Shown: in pieces, positions 37,738 to 46,703 of the stretch | How positions within the stretch are numbered: position 1 is the first letter of the stretch | How the letters are laid out: every line of letters starts with the position of its first letter | Assembly: GCF_002811475.1 (NCBI RefSeq) | Contig: NZ_NPDL01000010.1 | Span: forward strand, 1 to 64,000 | Length of the DNA stretch: 64,000 nt | Source: Leptospira hartskeerlii | GTDB taxonomy: Bacteria > Spirochaetota > Leptospiria > Leptospirales > Leptospiraceae | Direction: 5' to 3' | Translations under genes and position numbers: made by a program | The notes under the pieces: model-generated | What the model saw: the letters and a program-made list of their open reading frames with translations, nothing else | Told to the model about the DNA's origin: nothing | Databases searched by the model: none

Positions 37738-38169
37738 ATGTCGGTCAGATATAAAATTCGCAGACCTCGAGTATTTTCAGAAAAGGATTTCGAAATTAGG
37801 GAATCCGAGATACCCGGAATTGGAATGGGACTATTCTCCACGCAAGACTTAGTCAAAGGTGATACTATCGGATTTTATACCGGTAGAGTGCTAAACGATA
37901 AGTCTGCAAACTCCGCTAAATATTGTGAGTCTAAATATTTACTCTGGATCTGCAAAGATCATTGGATCTACGGAGAAGGTAAAGAGTCCAACTATACCCG
38001 TTATATCAATCATAGCTCCAAGCCGAATGTAAAATTAGTGGTATCCACTCGCTGGAAGACTGCGCGATTCGAAGCAATGCGTAAGATCAAAGCAGGCGAA
38101 GAATTATTCTTCGATTATGGAGACGAATATTGGATCCATATAGACATCTCTCCAGTAGAGCAGAATTAA
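37738..38169 (+). CDS. SET-domain protein (predicted protein lysine methyltransferase)
   Basis: 143 residues from ATG 37738; a GTG at 37726 lies only 2 bases after AGGAGG. The SET core is complete: [23 protein letters not shown], then YINHSSKPN (NHS.xPN, S-adenosylmethionine site and pseudoknot) and [12 protein letters not shown] (catalytic Tyr). SET proteins methylate protein lysines; bacterial ones are scattered and often acquired by transfer. There is no histone-like gene adjacent, so the target is unknown. It stands alone between divergent rppH and the kinase gene. Confidence 0.88.
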   Translation: MSVRYKIRRPRVFSEKDFEIRESEIPGIGMGLFSTQDLVKGDTIGFYTGRVLNDKSANSAKYCESKYLLWICKDHWIYGEGKESNYTRYINHSSKPNVKLVVSTRWKTARFEAMRKIKAGEELFFDYGDEYWIHIDISPVEQN

Positions 38170-38456
38170 GTTCCGCTTTGACATTAGCAATTCCCGTTTA
38201 ACAGCGCATATTATGGTTTTTTTCCCATGTGAAAACTAAAAGTTTCAGGGATCTTAATTATTAATTTTAATCCTATTTCCTGCAAAGAGTGGATTCCCTT
38301 TAAACGATAAGGAATATTGGAACCTGGGGCGAGGTTCTGAATTTTATATCCGACATAAAGAACAGCGGAAAAACTCCCAATATAGAAAATAAGGCGCTTC
38401 CTTATTGGACTTGGATCCTTCCGTTAATCCTATTTCATTTCGCTTCCAAGGCATCC

Positions 38457-40844
38457 TTGGCCTTCCAAGTGGATACCGGGGTCTCCATATCCTATCTTCC
38501 TATTCCTGTCGGTATCATATTATGCTTTTGGTGGGGACCGGCACGCACGTTACCCGCAATGTATGCAAATGCATTATTCAGCGCCCATCTCTGGGGGCTC
38601 CACGATGTGGACAAATATCCGATCTATTGTCTCTGGGAAGTTTTGGCTGTGGGAATTTCCTGGTTCTTTTTTATCAAATTGAGAAAAGGAAAGCCTTGGA
38701 TACCGGATCTTAGAGAGACGGTACGATTTTTACTTTGGGTAGCTTTTCCCGCAGCGATATGTAACGGGTTTTTGGTTACTGGAGGGCTTCTTCTATTCGG
38801 GGATCTTTTTCAGGATAAATGGCTCTCATCTAGTTTGTCTGGATTGGTCGCCACGTTATTCGACACATTGAGCATTTCTGTTCCTATACTGTTATGGGTA
38901 ACTCCTTGGATGGAGGTCAAAGGTTGGACAAGAACGGAAGGCGCTTGGGGAAATAGAGAAACAAGCTGGGACAGAAGTAGGCTCAGAAACCTAAAACCGA
39001 GAAGGATCGCGGAGATTGTCTTAGTATTTTTGCTCTGTGGAGTTTTCGGTGCAATCATTCCTTCTTTAGAATATTGGTTTGTTTTCGCATTATTCGTTCT
39101 TTGGGCTGCATTAAGATACGGTATCACTATGGCTCTAACTGCTAATATCTGGGTGCAGTTAGTTACGTTGATATTTCCAGTTTTGTTTGGTCGTTCTGAA
39201 CAGTATCAATGGTTTAAGGATGATAAAGAACTTATCTTTTTAGTAAACTTAGGGATCTTATGCATGGTTGCTTTGATTACTGGACGAGCAACAAGCGATT
39301 CTAGAAAAGAGTTACAAAAGAGAAGGAGGATAGAAGGTAAACTTCTACAGAGCCGAGAACAATACCGAAAATTTTTCGAAGAAAATCTTTCCGCAAATTT
39401 TATAACAGACGTTTCTGGAAATATTTTAGCAGCTAATTCTTCTTTTCTGAGGATGTTCGGATTTGAAACTCAAGCAGAAGCTTCTCTCAAGAATTTCGCA
39501 GACCTTTTTCCTTCTTACGATGATTATTCATTTTTCTTACAAAAAATACGGATCAGTTCCAGATTAGAAACCTACGAAGAATTTTTTCAGGACAAGAATG
39601 GATTGCCCATCCACACAACGGGAAATTATTTCGCTACATTCAATAAATCAGGAAATGTGGATTCTATCCGTGGATATCTATTAGATGATACTCTTCGTCG
39701 TAAACTAGAAGCTCAATTAATAGAATCTAAAAAACTAGAAACGATCGGAACACTAGCGGGAGGGATCGCTCACGATTTTAATAATATTCTGCAGATCATT
39801 TCCGGGTATGCGACTAAAATGCAATTGGAGTCTTCTAAATTTGCTTCTCTTTTGGACATGTCCCGTTCTATCAATGCTGCCGCGGCAAGGGGAGCAATTA
39901 TAGTCCGAAGACTTCTTTCCTTAGCTAGAAAGGGAGGAGGCGGATTTAAGACGATCTTAGCGGACCAATTGGTGAATGAAACTGTAGATCTTTTGCTCCC
40001 CACATTCTCCGAAAAAATTAAATTCAAAAAAGAATGTAAGGAAGGACTTCCTACGATCGTAGGAGACTATTCCCAATTGGAGCAGGTGCTTATAAATCTT
40101 TGTTTAAACGCAAGAGATGCACTTCCTGATGGAGGAGAGATCTCTATCCGAGCGTTTGGAGTCCAAGGCGCAAATATTAGAGAATCGTTCCCACTTTCGG
40201 AACCTGCGGAATATCTTTGTATAGAGGTTTCGGATAACGGAGAAGGGATGAGTGAAGATACCAAAAAGAGGATTTTCGAACCGTTCTTTACTACAAAGAC
40301 CAAGACCCAAGGAAGCGGGCTTGGAATGTCTATGGTTTATGGGATCATGCAAAACCATGAAGGAATGGTGCAGGTCAGTTCCCAGTTAGGAATGGGCACA
40401 AGTATAAGATTGTTTTTCCCAGTGGCAAAAACCAAAACTTCTCAATTTATAGAAAGCTCTGGAAAAAGTTCTCAAACCTCTACGGGTATTATGTTGGTAG
40501 TGGAAGAATCTCCTTATTTGTCGGAAATCTTACAAGACCAAATGTTAGCCTTGGGCTTCAGATTGATCAGCGCAGATAGCGCTAAAAAGGCTCACGAAAT
40601 ATTACATAAATTTAAATCAACTGCCGTTTTAACGGTTATCGATCTGGATTTTGAAAATCTTTCTTCCTTGGAATTTTTGGAAACCATTAAGAAAGAATGT
40701 CCCGATCTGAAAATTTTCGTTTCCGGAACTGATTTTGGAAATGAAACCAAGGAAAAACTTTCCGTACTTGGAATTAACGATCTTCTGGAAAAACCGTATA
40801 AAATCAGGGACTTGATCGAATTCTTTTATACGAAAAGTTTTTAA
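38457..40844 (+). CDS. MASE1-PAS hybrid histidine kinase with receiver domain
   Basis: At least 795 residues from TTG 38457, the first common start codon. Order: MASE1 membrane sensor (about 1-285), PAS (about 300-400), dimerisation helix with H-box GGIAHDFNNILQ, ATPase (NLCLNARDAL, GSGLGMSMV), then a receiver (about 675-795) with probable phospho-Asp in VIDLDF and Lys in EKPYK, but VVEES in place of the usual DD pair. The open frame extends upstream to 38304, encoding what looks like the missing first MASE1 helix (YWTWILPLILFHF), without ATG, GTG or TTG. Membrane sensor for an unknown signal. Confidence 0.85.
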   Translation: MAFQVDTGVSISYLPIPVGIILCFWWGPARTLPAMYANALFSAHLWGLHDVDKYPIYCLWEVLAVGISWFFFIKLRKGKPWIPDLRETVRFLLWVAFPAAICNGFLVTGGLLLFGDLFQDKWLSSSLSGLVATLFDTLSISVPILLWVTPWMEVKGWTRTEGAWGNRETSWDRSRLRNLKPRRIAEIVLVFLLCGVFGAIIPSLEYWFVFALFVLWAALRYGITMALTANIWVQLVTLIFPVLFGRSEQYQWFKDDKELIFLVNLGILCMVALITGRATSDSRKELQKRRRIEGKLLQSREQYRKFFEENLSANFITDVSGNILAANSSFLRMFGFETQAEASLKNFADLFPSYDDYSFFLQKIRISSRLETYEEFFQDKNGLPIHTTGNYFATFNKSGNVDSIRGYLLDDTLRRKLEAQLIESKKLETIGTLAGGIAHDFNNILQIISGYATKMQLESSKFASLLDMSRSINAAAARGAIIVRRLLSLARKGGGGFKTILADQLVNETVDLLLPTFSEKIKFKKECKEGLPTIVGDYSQLEQVLINLCLNARDALPDGGEISIRAFGVQGANIRESFPLSEPAEYLCIEVSDNGEGMSEDTKKRIFEPFFTTKTKTQGSGLGMSMVYGIMQNHEGMVQVSSQLGMGTSIRLFFPVAKTKTSQFIESSGKSSQTSTGIMLVVEESPYLSEILQDQMLALGFRLISADSAKKAHEILHKFKSTAVLTVIDLDFENLSSLEFLETIKKECPDLKIFVSGTDFGNETKEKLSVLGINDLLEKPYKIRDLIEFFYTKSF

Positions 40845-40845
40845 A

Positions 40846-41886
40846 TTAGGCTGCCTTCTCTTTCACTTTAGCGTTCTTAAAGAAGAATGCGAACCCCTGC
40901 ACTAAATCGTAGATCGCGGGTATTTGACCCAAAGAAATCCCAACATCTCCATGAGAGATCAAAGGTGTTAATACTAATTTGGATTTTTTGCGCGGAAGAT
41001 TTTCCTTTAAGATCAAGGCTTCTTTTGCAGGAACCACGTTGTCTCCCAGGCCGTGAACTATGGAAACATGGCAGTCTAATAGGTGAAGTTTATCTTTTAC
41101 TTGAAGCTCTTGTAAGAATGAACTTTGAGATCCGGCATTGGCCACAATCTCTTTCCAGATCTTTTCTCTGAAACTTTTATCTTCTCTAAGTTTGAAGAAT
41201 ATTTCTTTGTTTTCTTCGCTGATATTTTCTAAGACGGTAGGAAGTTCTAAGTTTTCTCTGGAAAAACTTCCGTCTAAAACGCAAGCCTTCAATGCAAATT
41301 CCAACTCTTGATTATCAGACTTGAGAGCATACTTTACGAAATTATAAAGAAGGATCATTCTTCCGTATTCGTCTCCCTCGTCAGAAGTCATCACATAATC
41401 CAGAGTAGACTGCACATCACAATAAGCACCGATCGTAAGGATGGAAGAGATCTTTTTTCCTACTTCCGGATCGGAAGCAGCAATTAAGCCCATACTTCCT
41501 GAAAAAGAAGGAGCGATATAAGAAAGTTTTTGATCCGGACAATATTCTTTATTAGAAGAAATATGAAGGATCAGATCTTTTATCTTTTCAACAGTCTCTT
41601 TCCGAATCCGGAATTGTGTAACTTCTACTAGTAATGGAGAAATAACAGTGTAGCCTACTGCCGCTGCAGATTTGCAGACTGCTGCGAATCTTGGGTCCTT
41701 ATTTCCCATGTAAGCCAATCCATTTACTGCCAAAATGGTTCCACAGGATTTTCCTTTTGGAGTATATAAGATTGCGGGGATTTCAAATTGATCCGTTTTA
41801 ACTGAGATCTCTTGTTCGGAGACTTTAGGAGGAGTAGGTAATTGGCAATGAAGGGCGAATTTGGCCGCCTTCCAGAAATATTTCAT
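40846..41886 (-). CDS. Alpha/beta hydrolase-like protein
   Basis: 346 residues from ATG 41886 (MKYFWKAA), with longer in-frame starts up to 42009 possible. After a beta-hairpin lead (FEIPAILYTPKGKSCGTILAVNGLAYMGNKDPRF) comes a hydrolase fold with a nucleophile-like SFSGSMGL (G-x-S-x-G variant: S-F-S-G-S), a late HGLGDNVVPAKEA and ISHGDVG supplying candidate Asp and His. The substrate is unknown; a peptidase or esterase is likely by fold. Convergent with the kinase gene (1-bp gap). Confidence 0.75.
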   Translation of the reverse strand: MKYFWKAAKFALHCQLPTPPKVSEQEISVKTDQFEIPAILYTPKGKSCGTILAVNGLAYMGNKDPRFAAVCKSAAAVGYTVISPLLVEVTQFRIRKETVEKIKDLILHISSNKEYCPDQKLSYIAPSFSGSMGLIAASDPEVGKKISSILTIGAYCDVQSTLDYVMTSDEGDEYGRMILLYNFVKYALKSDNQELEFALKACVLDGSFSRENLELPTVLENISEENKEIFFKLREDKSFREKIWKEIVANAGSQSSFLQELQVKDKLHLLDCHVSIVHGLGDNVVPAKEALILKENLPRKKSKLVLTPLISHGDVGISLGQIPAIYDLVQGFAFFFKNAKVKEKAA

Positions 41887-42101
41887 ATTTGTATCCAAAC
41901 CCGGACTCGTTAAGATCGGATAACAATTTAATGACGATTTGAAAAGTCGCGGAGCAGAGAATCCACGTTCCATCGCGCTCCCGTCGGTAACCACTATTCC
42001 GCAAACCAAGCGATCGAAATGGCAAATTCTACTTTGCAGGCATTATCAAAATTTTCATTCTCCGAGAAAAAAAATTACACAAATCACATTAAGGTATTCG
42101 A

Positions 42102-42686
42102 ATGAAAAAAGAGAAAAGAAGTAGAACCAAAATTCTGCCGGAGGATAATCCTGCCTTGAGCAAGGATGAGATCCGTCTCCTTCTCAACGCATCCAGAACT
42201 CACGAAAATCATTATCTTTGGTTTCGAATGTTATACTCGTTCGGGCTTCAACTTTCCGAGTTGGTCTCTTTGAAAGTGGAGGATCTGGATTGGTCCCATC
42301 ATAATATATTGATCCACCATTCCCAAACCTTAAACCCTAGAAACCCTTCCATCCCGCTTTCTCTCAGAAGGGATCTTTGGTTTATTTCTCAGGGCAAACA
42401 AGGAGAGGACTTTTTGTTTTCAGGCAGGATGGGCAAACTTCGTCCCAGAACTGTTCAAAAAATGTTTTCCAAGCTAGAGGAGATGACGGGTCTTTCGATT
42501 TCAGTTTTTAGGCTCAGGAGAAGTTTGGCTTCTCACCTGCTCGAGGCAGGCTGGGACCTGGAAAGCATCCGGGAGCAGTTAGGGCTTTCTTCCCAAAAGT
42601 CCCTGAAAGACTTGATTGGCCAGAAACCTAAGCAGGTTCTGCTCAAAAAATTTCCATTGGAAGAGATTAACGGATCGGCGGCATAA
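42102..42686 (+). CDS. Degenerate tyrosine recombinase-like protein
   Basis: 194 residues covering only the C-terminal catalytic-domain fold of XerC/D-type recombinases; no N-terminal core-binding domain. The fold pattern is clear: SFGLQLSELVSLKVEDLD, then FRLRRSLASHLLEAGWDLESIREQLGLSS. But residues that do the chemistry differ: Arg I is Gln50, the His of HxxR is Phe136, His III is Leu162 and the nucleophile Tyr position is about Leu171; only Arg II (Arg139) remains. Start ATG with AAGG ahead. It may bind DNA without cutting. Not obviously a pseudogene, since the frame is intact. Confidence 0.8.
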   Translation: MKKEKRSRTKILPEDNPALSKDEIRLLLNASRTHENHYLWFRMLYSFGLQLSELVSLKVEDLDWSHHNILIHHSQTLNPRNPSIPLSLRRDLWFISQGKQGEDFLFSGRMGKLRPRTVQKMFSKLEEMTGLSISVFRLRRSLASHLLEAGWDLESIREQLGLSSQKSLKDLIGQKPKQVLLKKFPLEEINGSAA

Positions 42687-42822
42687 TATTCCAAATTTAG
42701 GATTTTCCAACTATGGGAGAATTAGAGGACGGGAAAAAATTCTTGTAAAACCCCATTTCCTCACTATTTTAGTCTACGGCGAACTTTCCGTTCCCTTTTT
42801 GTAACTAAAAAGGAAATTTTCT

Positions 42823-43200
42823 TTGTCGGAATATGATCTTATGGATCGTCGCTCGGAGCCTAGCTTGGAAATTAAAACGAAAAAAGTAGGGAAACACACC
42901 CTAGTCCAATTGGATGGCAGGCTGGATATCACACATTCGGACGAGGTAGAAGCAAAACTTCTAGACGATGTCCAAGCAGGAACTGGTGATATCGTCATTA
43001 ACTTGCAAAATATTTCTTATATATCTTCTTCCGGGATCAGGATCTTTGTCGGAATGGTCCGGGAACTAGAAAAGCAGAATCGAAAACTCAAACTTTGCAA
43101 CATCACGCCTAACGTTAAGAAAGTTTTCGACGTTGTGGAATTGTTGGATCTTTTCGAAGTCTACGAAACCGAACAAGAAGCATTAGCTACCTTAAAATAA
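42823..43200 (+). CDS. STAS-domain anti-sigma factor antagonist
   Basis: 125 residues from TTG 42823 with AAAGGA ahead. SpoIIAA-type STAS: LVQLDGRLDITHSDEVEAKL, DIVINLQNISYISSSGIRIF with the phospho-Ser at about Ser69/70, where the usual Asp is Ser68. An anti-sigma kinase of the HATPase family normally phosphorylates this Ser. Two candidate HATPase proteins are in the window (1699-2433 and the N-terminal half of 50121-51644), though neither is adjacent. Cytoplasmic. Confidence 0.9.
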   Translation: MSEYDLMDRRSEPSLEIKTKKVGKHTLVQLDGRLDITHSDEVEAKLLDDVQAGTGDIVINLQNISYISSSGIRIFVGMVRELEKQNRKLKLCNITPNVKKVFDVVELLDLFEVYETEQEALATLK

Positions 43201-43222
43201 TTAGCCGGGGGCGCTTTGTATC

Positions 43223-44725
43223 ATGGGTTCCCCCGCTAGCACAAGCACAGAAGACCGATCTTCCGAAATTTACGGACTCATCGGTCTTTTCTTTTTATCT
43301 ATACTTTCGCTTTTAATATTTAGGATCTCCGGGTTGGAGTTCCCACCTGTATGGCCTGACGAAGTTTTATTCTATTCTCCTTCTTTAGATTTTGCAAAGA
43401 ATGGACTCTTCCGCACAGAGGTGCTCGAAGGTTTAGTAAAAGGAATGGAGACCAAAACTCTTTGGATGCCTCCCGTCTTCTTTTTGTTAAATGGTTGGGT
43501 TCTCAAATTTTGGGGAGAAGGTCTCGAAGTTTTAAGATTATTCGCAGCGATCTTATCCGTTGCGAGCGTCTGGATATTCTGGTTCATACTAAAAACATTC
43601 GATTATTCTCCGATTGCAAGATTAGGTGCTTCTTTACTTTTATTCACTGATCTATTGTTTTTAAGAGTGGGTTGGACCGCTAGAATGGAGGCTCTCAGTT
43701 TATTTTGGGCACTCCTATCCTTACTAGTACTCGCAAGAAAAGCAAAATGGAAGGGAGAAGTTCCGCTTAAACAATATGAAGCATTTTTCTCCGGATCCTT
43801 TTTAGGGATCTCATTTTTATCACATCCGTTCGGTGCAATTTTCGGAGTGCCTGCATTACTTCTGATCCACCAAGCAAAAGCATGGAAGGTCTGGATGTTT
43901 TGGTTGGGTGGAGCGCTGCCGATCCTCGTTTGGGGAATTTGGATCCATCCTGATTGGGGAATTTTTTTCTATCAGTTCGGTGCGCAGTTCGGACGTAAAA
44001 AAGATCTATTCCAATCCTTCTCCCCAATTACAAAGATCAAAGTATTATTAGGCGGATACGAATCTCCAGGCTTAAGATTATTCTTTTATTTAGCATTAGC
44101 TTACGGGCTCTGGGTAGTAAGAGGGGAGATTAAGGATAAGCCAAAGTCTGCATTCTTTTTCTCCGCATGGACAGTTTCCATTCTATTCTTTTTGATCTTA
44201 TCCACTGAATATTATTACGTAATGTATTTGTGTATCCCTTTGTCGGCTTTGGGAGGATTCTTTTTCGAAAGGATCAGAAGCAGAAGGGTACAATTCATCG
44301 CAGCTATATTAGTATTTTCCAATATAGCAATTTTAGTGAATGCATATAAAAGGATAGGTTTCGGAAATCCTGAATTCGATCTCAAGGATAGATTTTACGA
44401 AGTTTTAGGACCTGAATTAAAAGGCTCTAAGAAGATGTATCTGCAGGCAATTCCGGATCCTTATTTTCATATTCAAAAAGAATATCCGAATTTGAAGGTG
44501 TTGGAATTTATCCCTGGAGAACTTCCCATTCCGAAGGAGGATTTTATCCATACATTGGATTCTATTGATACGTTCGTATTTTCGGATCGTCAAAAGAGAA
44601 ATGAATTCGTTCAAGCGTATTTAGAAGAGAATTCCTCCAAGTTCAGAAAATTCAGAATTACTGCAGAACCTTCTACACTTAGAAAAGTTGCAATTGTAGA
44701 AGCAGAAGTATATCGCAGAAGATAA
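43223..44725 (+). CDS. GT-C fold glycosyltransferase-like membrane protein
   Basis: 500 residues with about ten membrane helices. After the first helix, WPDEVLFYSPSLDFAKNG places an acidic pair (DE) in the first outer loop, as expected of GT-C enzymes that use polyprenyl-phosphate sugars (ArnT/PMT-like). The C-terminal ~110 residues are soluble. It may transfer a sugar to LPS, lipoprotein or an O-antigen-like glycan in the periplasm. It lies 22 bp after the STAS gene. Acceptor and donor are unknown. Confidence 0.8.
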   Translation: MGSPASTSTEDRSSEIYGLIGLFFLSILSLLIFRISGLEFPPVWPDEVLFYSPSLDFAKNGLFRTEVLEGLVKGMETKTLWMPPVFFLLNGWVLKFWGEGLEVLRLFAAILSVASVWIFWFILKTFDYSPIARLGASLLLFTDLLFLRVGWTARMEALSLFWALLSLLVLARKAKWKGEVPLKQYEAFFSGSFLGISFLSHPFGAIFGVPALLLIHQAKAWKVWMFWLGGALPILVWGIWIHPDWGIFFYQFGAQFGRKKDLFQSFSPITKIKVLLGGYESPGLRLFFYLALAYGLWVVRGEIKDKPKSAFFFSAWTVSILFFLILSTEYYYVMYLCIPLSALGGFFFERIRSRRVQFIAAILVFSNIAILVNAYKRIGFGNPEFDLKDRFYEVLGPELKGSKKMYLQAIPDPYFHIQKEYPNLKVLEFIPGELPIPKEDFIHTLDSIDTFVFSDRQKRNEFVQAYLEENSSKFRKFRITAEPSTLRKVAIVEAEVYRRR

Positions 44726-45223
44726 TTAAACTTTTCCGTTATCTTTGATCTTTTTCACAAGGTTCCGATTTGCTTCTTGGCGTAGGATTGCATTTTCGTA
44801 TCTTCTGATCTCTGTTTCCGTTTCTGGTTTTATTTTAGGAATGGGGCAGGGCTTCTTATTTTCATCCAAGGCAACGAATGTGAGATACGCAGTAGTTGCA
44901 CGAGTCACAATCCCTGTATAAGGATTTTCTTTAGAGACTTGTACGCCGATTTCCATAGAAGATCTTCCTGCATAATTTGCTGAAGCCTTTAGGATTACAT
45001 GATCTCCCAAAGAGATCGGTTCCAGAAAATTCAGTTTGTCCACACTTGCAGTGACTGCTTCTCTTCCACAATGTCTTTGAGCGACCATGACCGCGATCGA
45101 GTCTATCCAAGACATTAGGGTCCCTCCGAAGAGGGTACCATAATGATTGGTATGATCGGGCATAACGATATGCCTGGTTTCCACTGAGGATTGTTTCGGC
45201 GTTTTTGTAATTTCTTCTGACAT
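44726..45223 (-). CDS. Acyl-CoA thioesterase (hotdog, YciA/BFIT type)
   Basis: 165 residues. PDHTNHYGTLFGGTLMSWIDSIAVMVAQRH is the signature of the ACOT/YciA hotdog family, including the catalytic Asp in SWID, followed by DKLNFLEPISLGDHV. It hydrolyses acyl-CoAs in the cytoplasm. The C-terminus is Glu/Arg/Lys-rich. Convergent with the GT-C gene, with no gap. Confidence 0.92.
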   Translation of the reverse strand: MSEEITKTPKQSSVETRHIVMPDHTNHYGTLFGGTLMSWIDSIAVMVAQRHCGREAVTASVDKLNFLEPISLGDHVILKASANYAGRSSMEIGVQVSKENPYTGIVTRATTAYLTFVALDENKKPCPIPKIKPETETEIRRYENAILRQEANRNLVKKIKDNGKV

Positions 45224-45249
45224 CTATGATTTAGACAGGCAAGCCGTTC

Positions 45250-46290
45250 TTATAATTGGCATTGCAGAATAAAATCGTTGAATACTTGAGCGATATAAAC
45301 TCTTTCCTTATACGAAAGTGCAGTACTTCCTGCAGAGATCAATTCGCCTGAGTTAGAAAAGATTTCTCTGATAGAATCATCAGGCGAAATAGTAAATATC
45401 TTAGTTGGAGAATGTGCTTCTGCATTGCTTGCATGTTTTAGGAATTTCATTACGGAAGGGTGAGTAACAGTGAAGATGGTCCCTTTTTCGTCAATCTCCA
45501 GATTGTCCGGCCCGCTTCCGAGTAGGATCGATTTAGGTTCCCCTAATACGATTGTTCCGTTTTCTCTTTTGATATCGAATTTTAGAACGGTACCTTCATT
45601 AAAGGAAGATCTGTATAAAACTTCTTTTCCGTCCGGTCTTTTTACATACAGGATTCCATTCCCTAGGGAGACAGGATTTCCCAAAGAAGACCAAGACTTT
45701 CCATTGTAGTAAGCGATCTCGGAACGTTTCATTCTAAAAAGGTCATGGAATAGATAGAGCATAAATCCTCCTTCTCCATGATCGTTAGAAACGAAAATTT
45801 CATTTTCGGACGCGACAGATAGATCGTTAGGACTTGTAACTAAAGGATCTTGCAGAGTTTGGATATGTTTCCATTTTCCCGCCTTGGACTTCGCGGAAGG
45901 TTTTTCTACTCTTTCAAAAACTTCTATAGAATGTTCTTTGTACAATGTGATATGGGAGATCACATATAATCTATACTTTCCGTTTTGGTTTAAGAGACTC
46001 ATCCCATGCGGTCTGAAATTTTTAGGATACTCTGTTTCCAAAAGTTTCGGTTCTAGAGCAGAAGAATTTAGATCCAAAAAGTAGATCTTTCCTTCTTGGT
46101 CCTTGATCCTTCTTTCATGGGAAGATACGTAAAGTAAACCTGCATCTCTATCTATGGCCAAATCTTCCGGGCCAGGCATCCCGGAAATCTTGGAGCAGCC
46201 TTTTAAAGGGATATCTTTGATATCTCCGGAACAATTGCTGAAAAACAGGCCAAAAACGGCAAATACTAAGGGTAGAATGGAGACTCGCAT
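45250..46290 (-). CDS. Paraoxonase-like beta-propeller lipoprotein
   Basis: 346 residues from ATG 46290. The leader ILPLVFAVFGLFFSNC gives a lipobox-like FSNC. The rest matches six-bladed propellers of the paraoxonase/SMP-30 group: GPEDLAIDRDAGLLYVSSHERR, SPNDLSVASENEIFVSNDHG and GPDNLEIDEKGTIFTVTHP, where the conserved Glu, Asn and Asp that hold calcium appear (PED, PND, DNL). Such enzymes hydrolyse lactones or esters. Exposure to the periplasm or cell surface is likely. Confidence 0.8.
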   Translation of the reverse strand: MRVSILPLVFAVFGLFFSNCSGDIKDIPLKGCSKISGMPGPEDLAIDRDAGLLYVSSHERRIKDQEGKIYFLDLNSSALEPKLLETEYPKNFRPHGMSLLNQNGKYRLYVISHITLYKEHSIEVFERVEKPSAKSKAGKWKHIQTLQDPLVTSPNDLSVASENEIFVSNDHGEGGFMLYLFHDLFRMKRSEIAYYNGKSWSSLGNPVSLGNGILYVKRPDGKEVLYRSSFNEGTVLKFDIKRENGTIVLGEPKSILLGSGPDNLEIDEKGTIFTVTHPSVMKFLKHASNAEAHSPTKIFTISPDDSIREIFSNSGELISAGSTALSYKERVYIAQVFNDFILQCQL

Positions 46291-46359
46291 GGGGTCCAAA
46301 GATCTGCCCTAAATCCGGCACTGGCAACTAGATTCAAGGCCCGAGCAGGAATTTTATTC

Positions 46360-46390
46360 TTGCATTTTTTGTGCAGTGCATAAAAATGGA
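46360..46390 (+). promoter_or_regulatory. Promoter-like element with TGCAGTGCA before phasin-like gene 3
   Basis: TTGCAT (46360-46365) and TAAAAA (46381-46386) flank TGCAGTGCA (46372-46380), arranged as in the two other phasin promoters, with the TGC-N3-GCA site directly ahead of the -10 and followed by AAATGGA. The spacer is short (15 bp) and there is no second site. Confidence 0.4.
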
Positions 46391-46411
46391 GTTAAAAAGG
46401 AATAGCAGGGC

Positions 46412-46669
46412 ATGGACAACCAAAAACTAAACGATATAATCAATGCCGGGATTGGGGCCGTCCAGACTTCGAAAGAGATTTTCGATAAACTTCTCCAGGA
46501 TCTAAACGACGGAAAGGAGAAGGTGGAGCAGAGATTCGACGAACTCAAAGCACAGGGAGAAAAAGACCTGAGCGATAACGCGTTGAAATTCAAAGTTCCT
46601 CTGGCTTGGGGAATCGTTAAAATAGAAGAGATTCGAGAGAATATCTTAAAACAATTTTTAAAGAAATGA
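46412..46669 (+). CDS. Phasin-like protein 3 (short)
   Basis: 85 residues. The start MDNQKLNDIINAGIGAVQTSKEIFDKLL aligns with the other two phasin-like proteins ([25 protein letters not shown]), followed by a charged helix (DGKEKVEQRFDELKAQGEKDLSD). It lacks the last ~40 residues of its paralogues. It is cytoplasmic and helical, probably coiled coil. It begins 22 bases after the promoter-like element and is not in an operon with the beta-lactamase-like gene, which starts 34 bp later and may be read through. Confidence 0.75.
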   Translation: MDNQKLNDIINAGIGAVQTSKEIFDKLLQDLNDGKEKVEQRFDELKAQGEKDLSDNALKFKVPLAWGIVKIEEIRENILKQFLKK

Positions 46670-46703
46670 TGGGCGGATTTTTCCCCTGGAATAGGAAACG
46701 ATC

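Noticed and set aside
38405..38713. 102-codon plus-strand ORF overlapping the kinase N-terminus
   Set aside because: It runs in another frame across coding sequence with clear MASE1 character, and its translation shows no domain-like pattern.
42102..42686. Integrase as sign of a mobile element
   Set aside because: No attachment repeats, tRNA junction, transposase or composition break is seen nearby, and the catalytic residues are missing.
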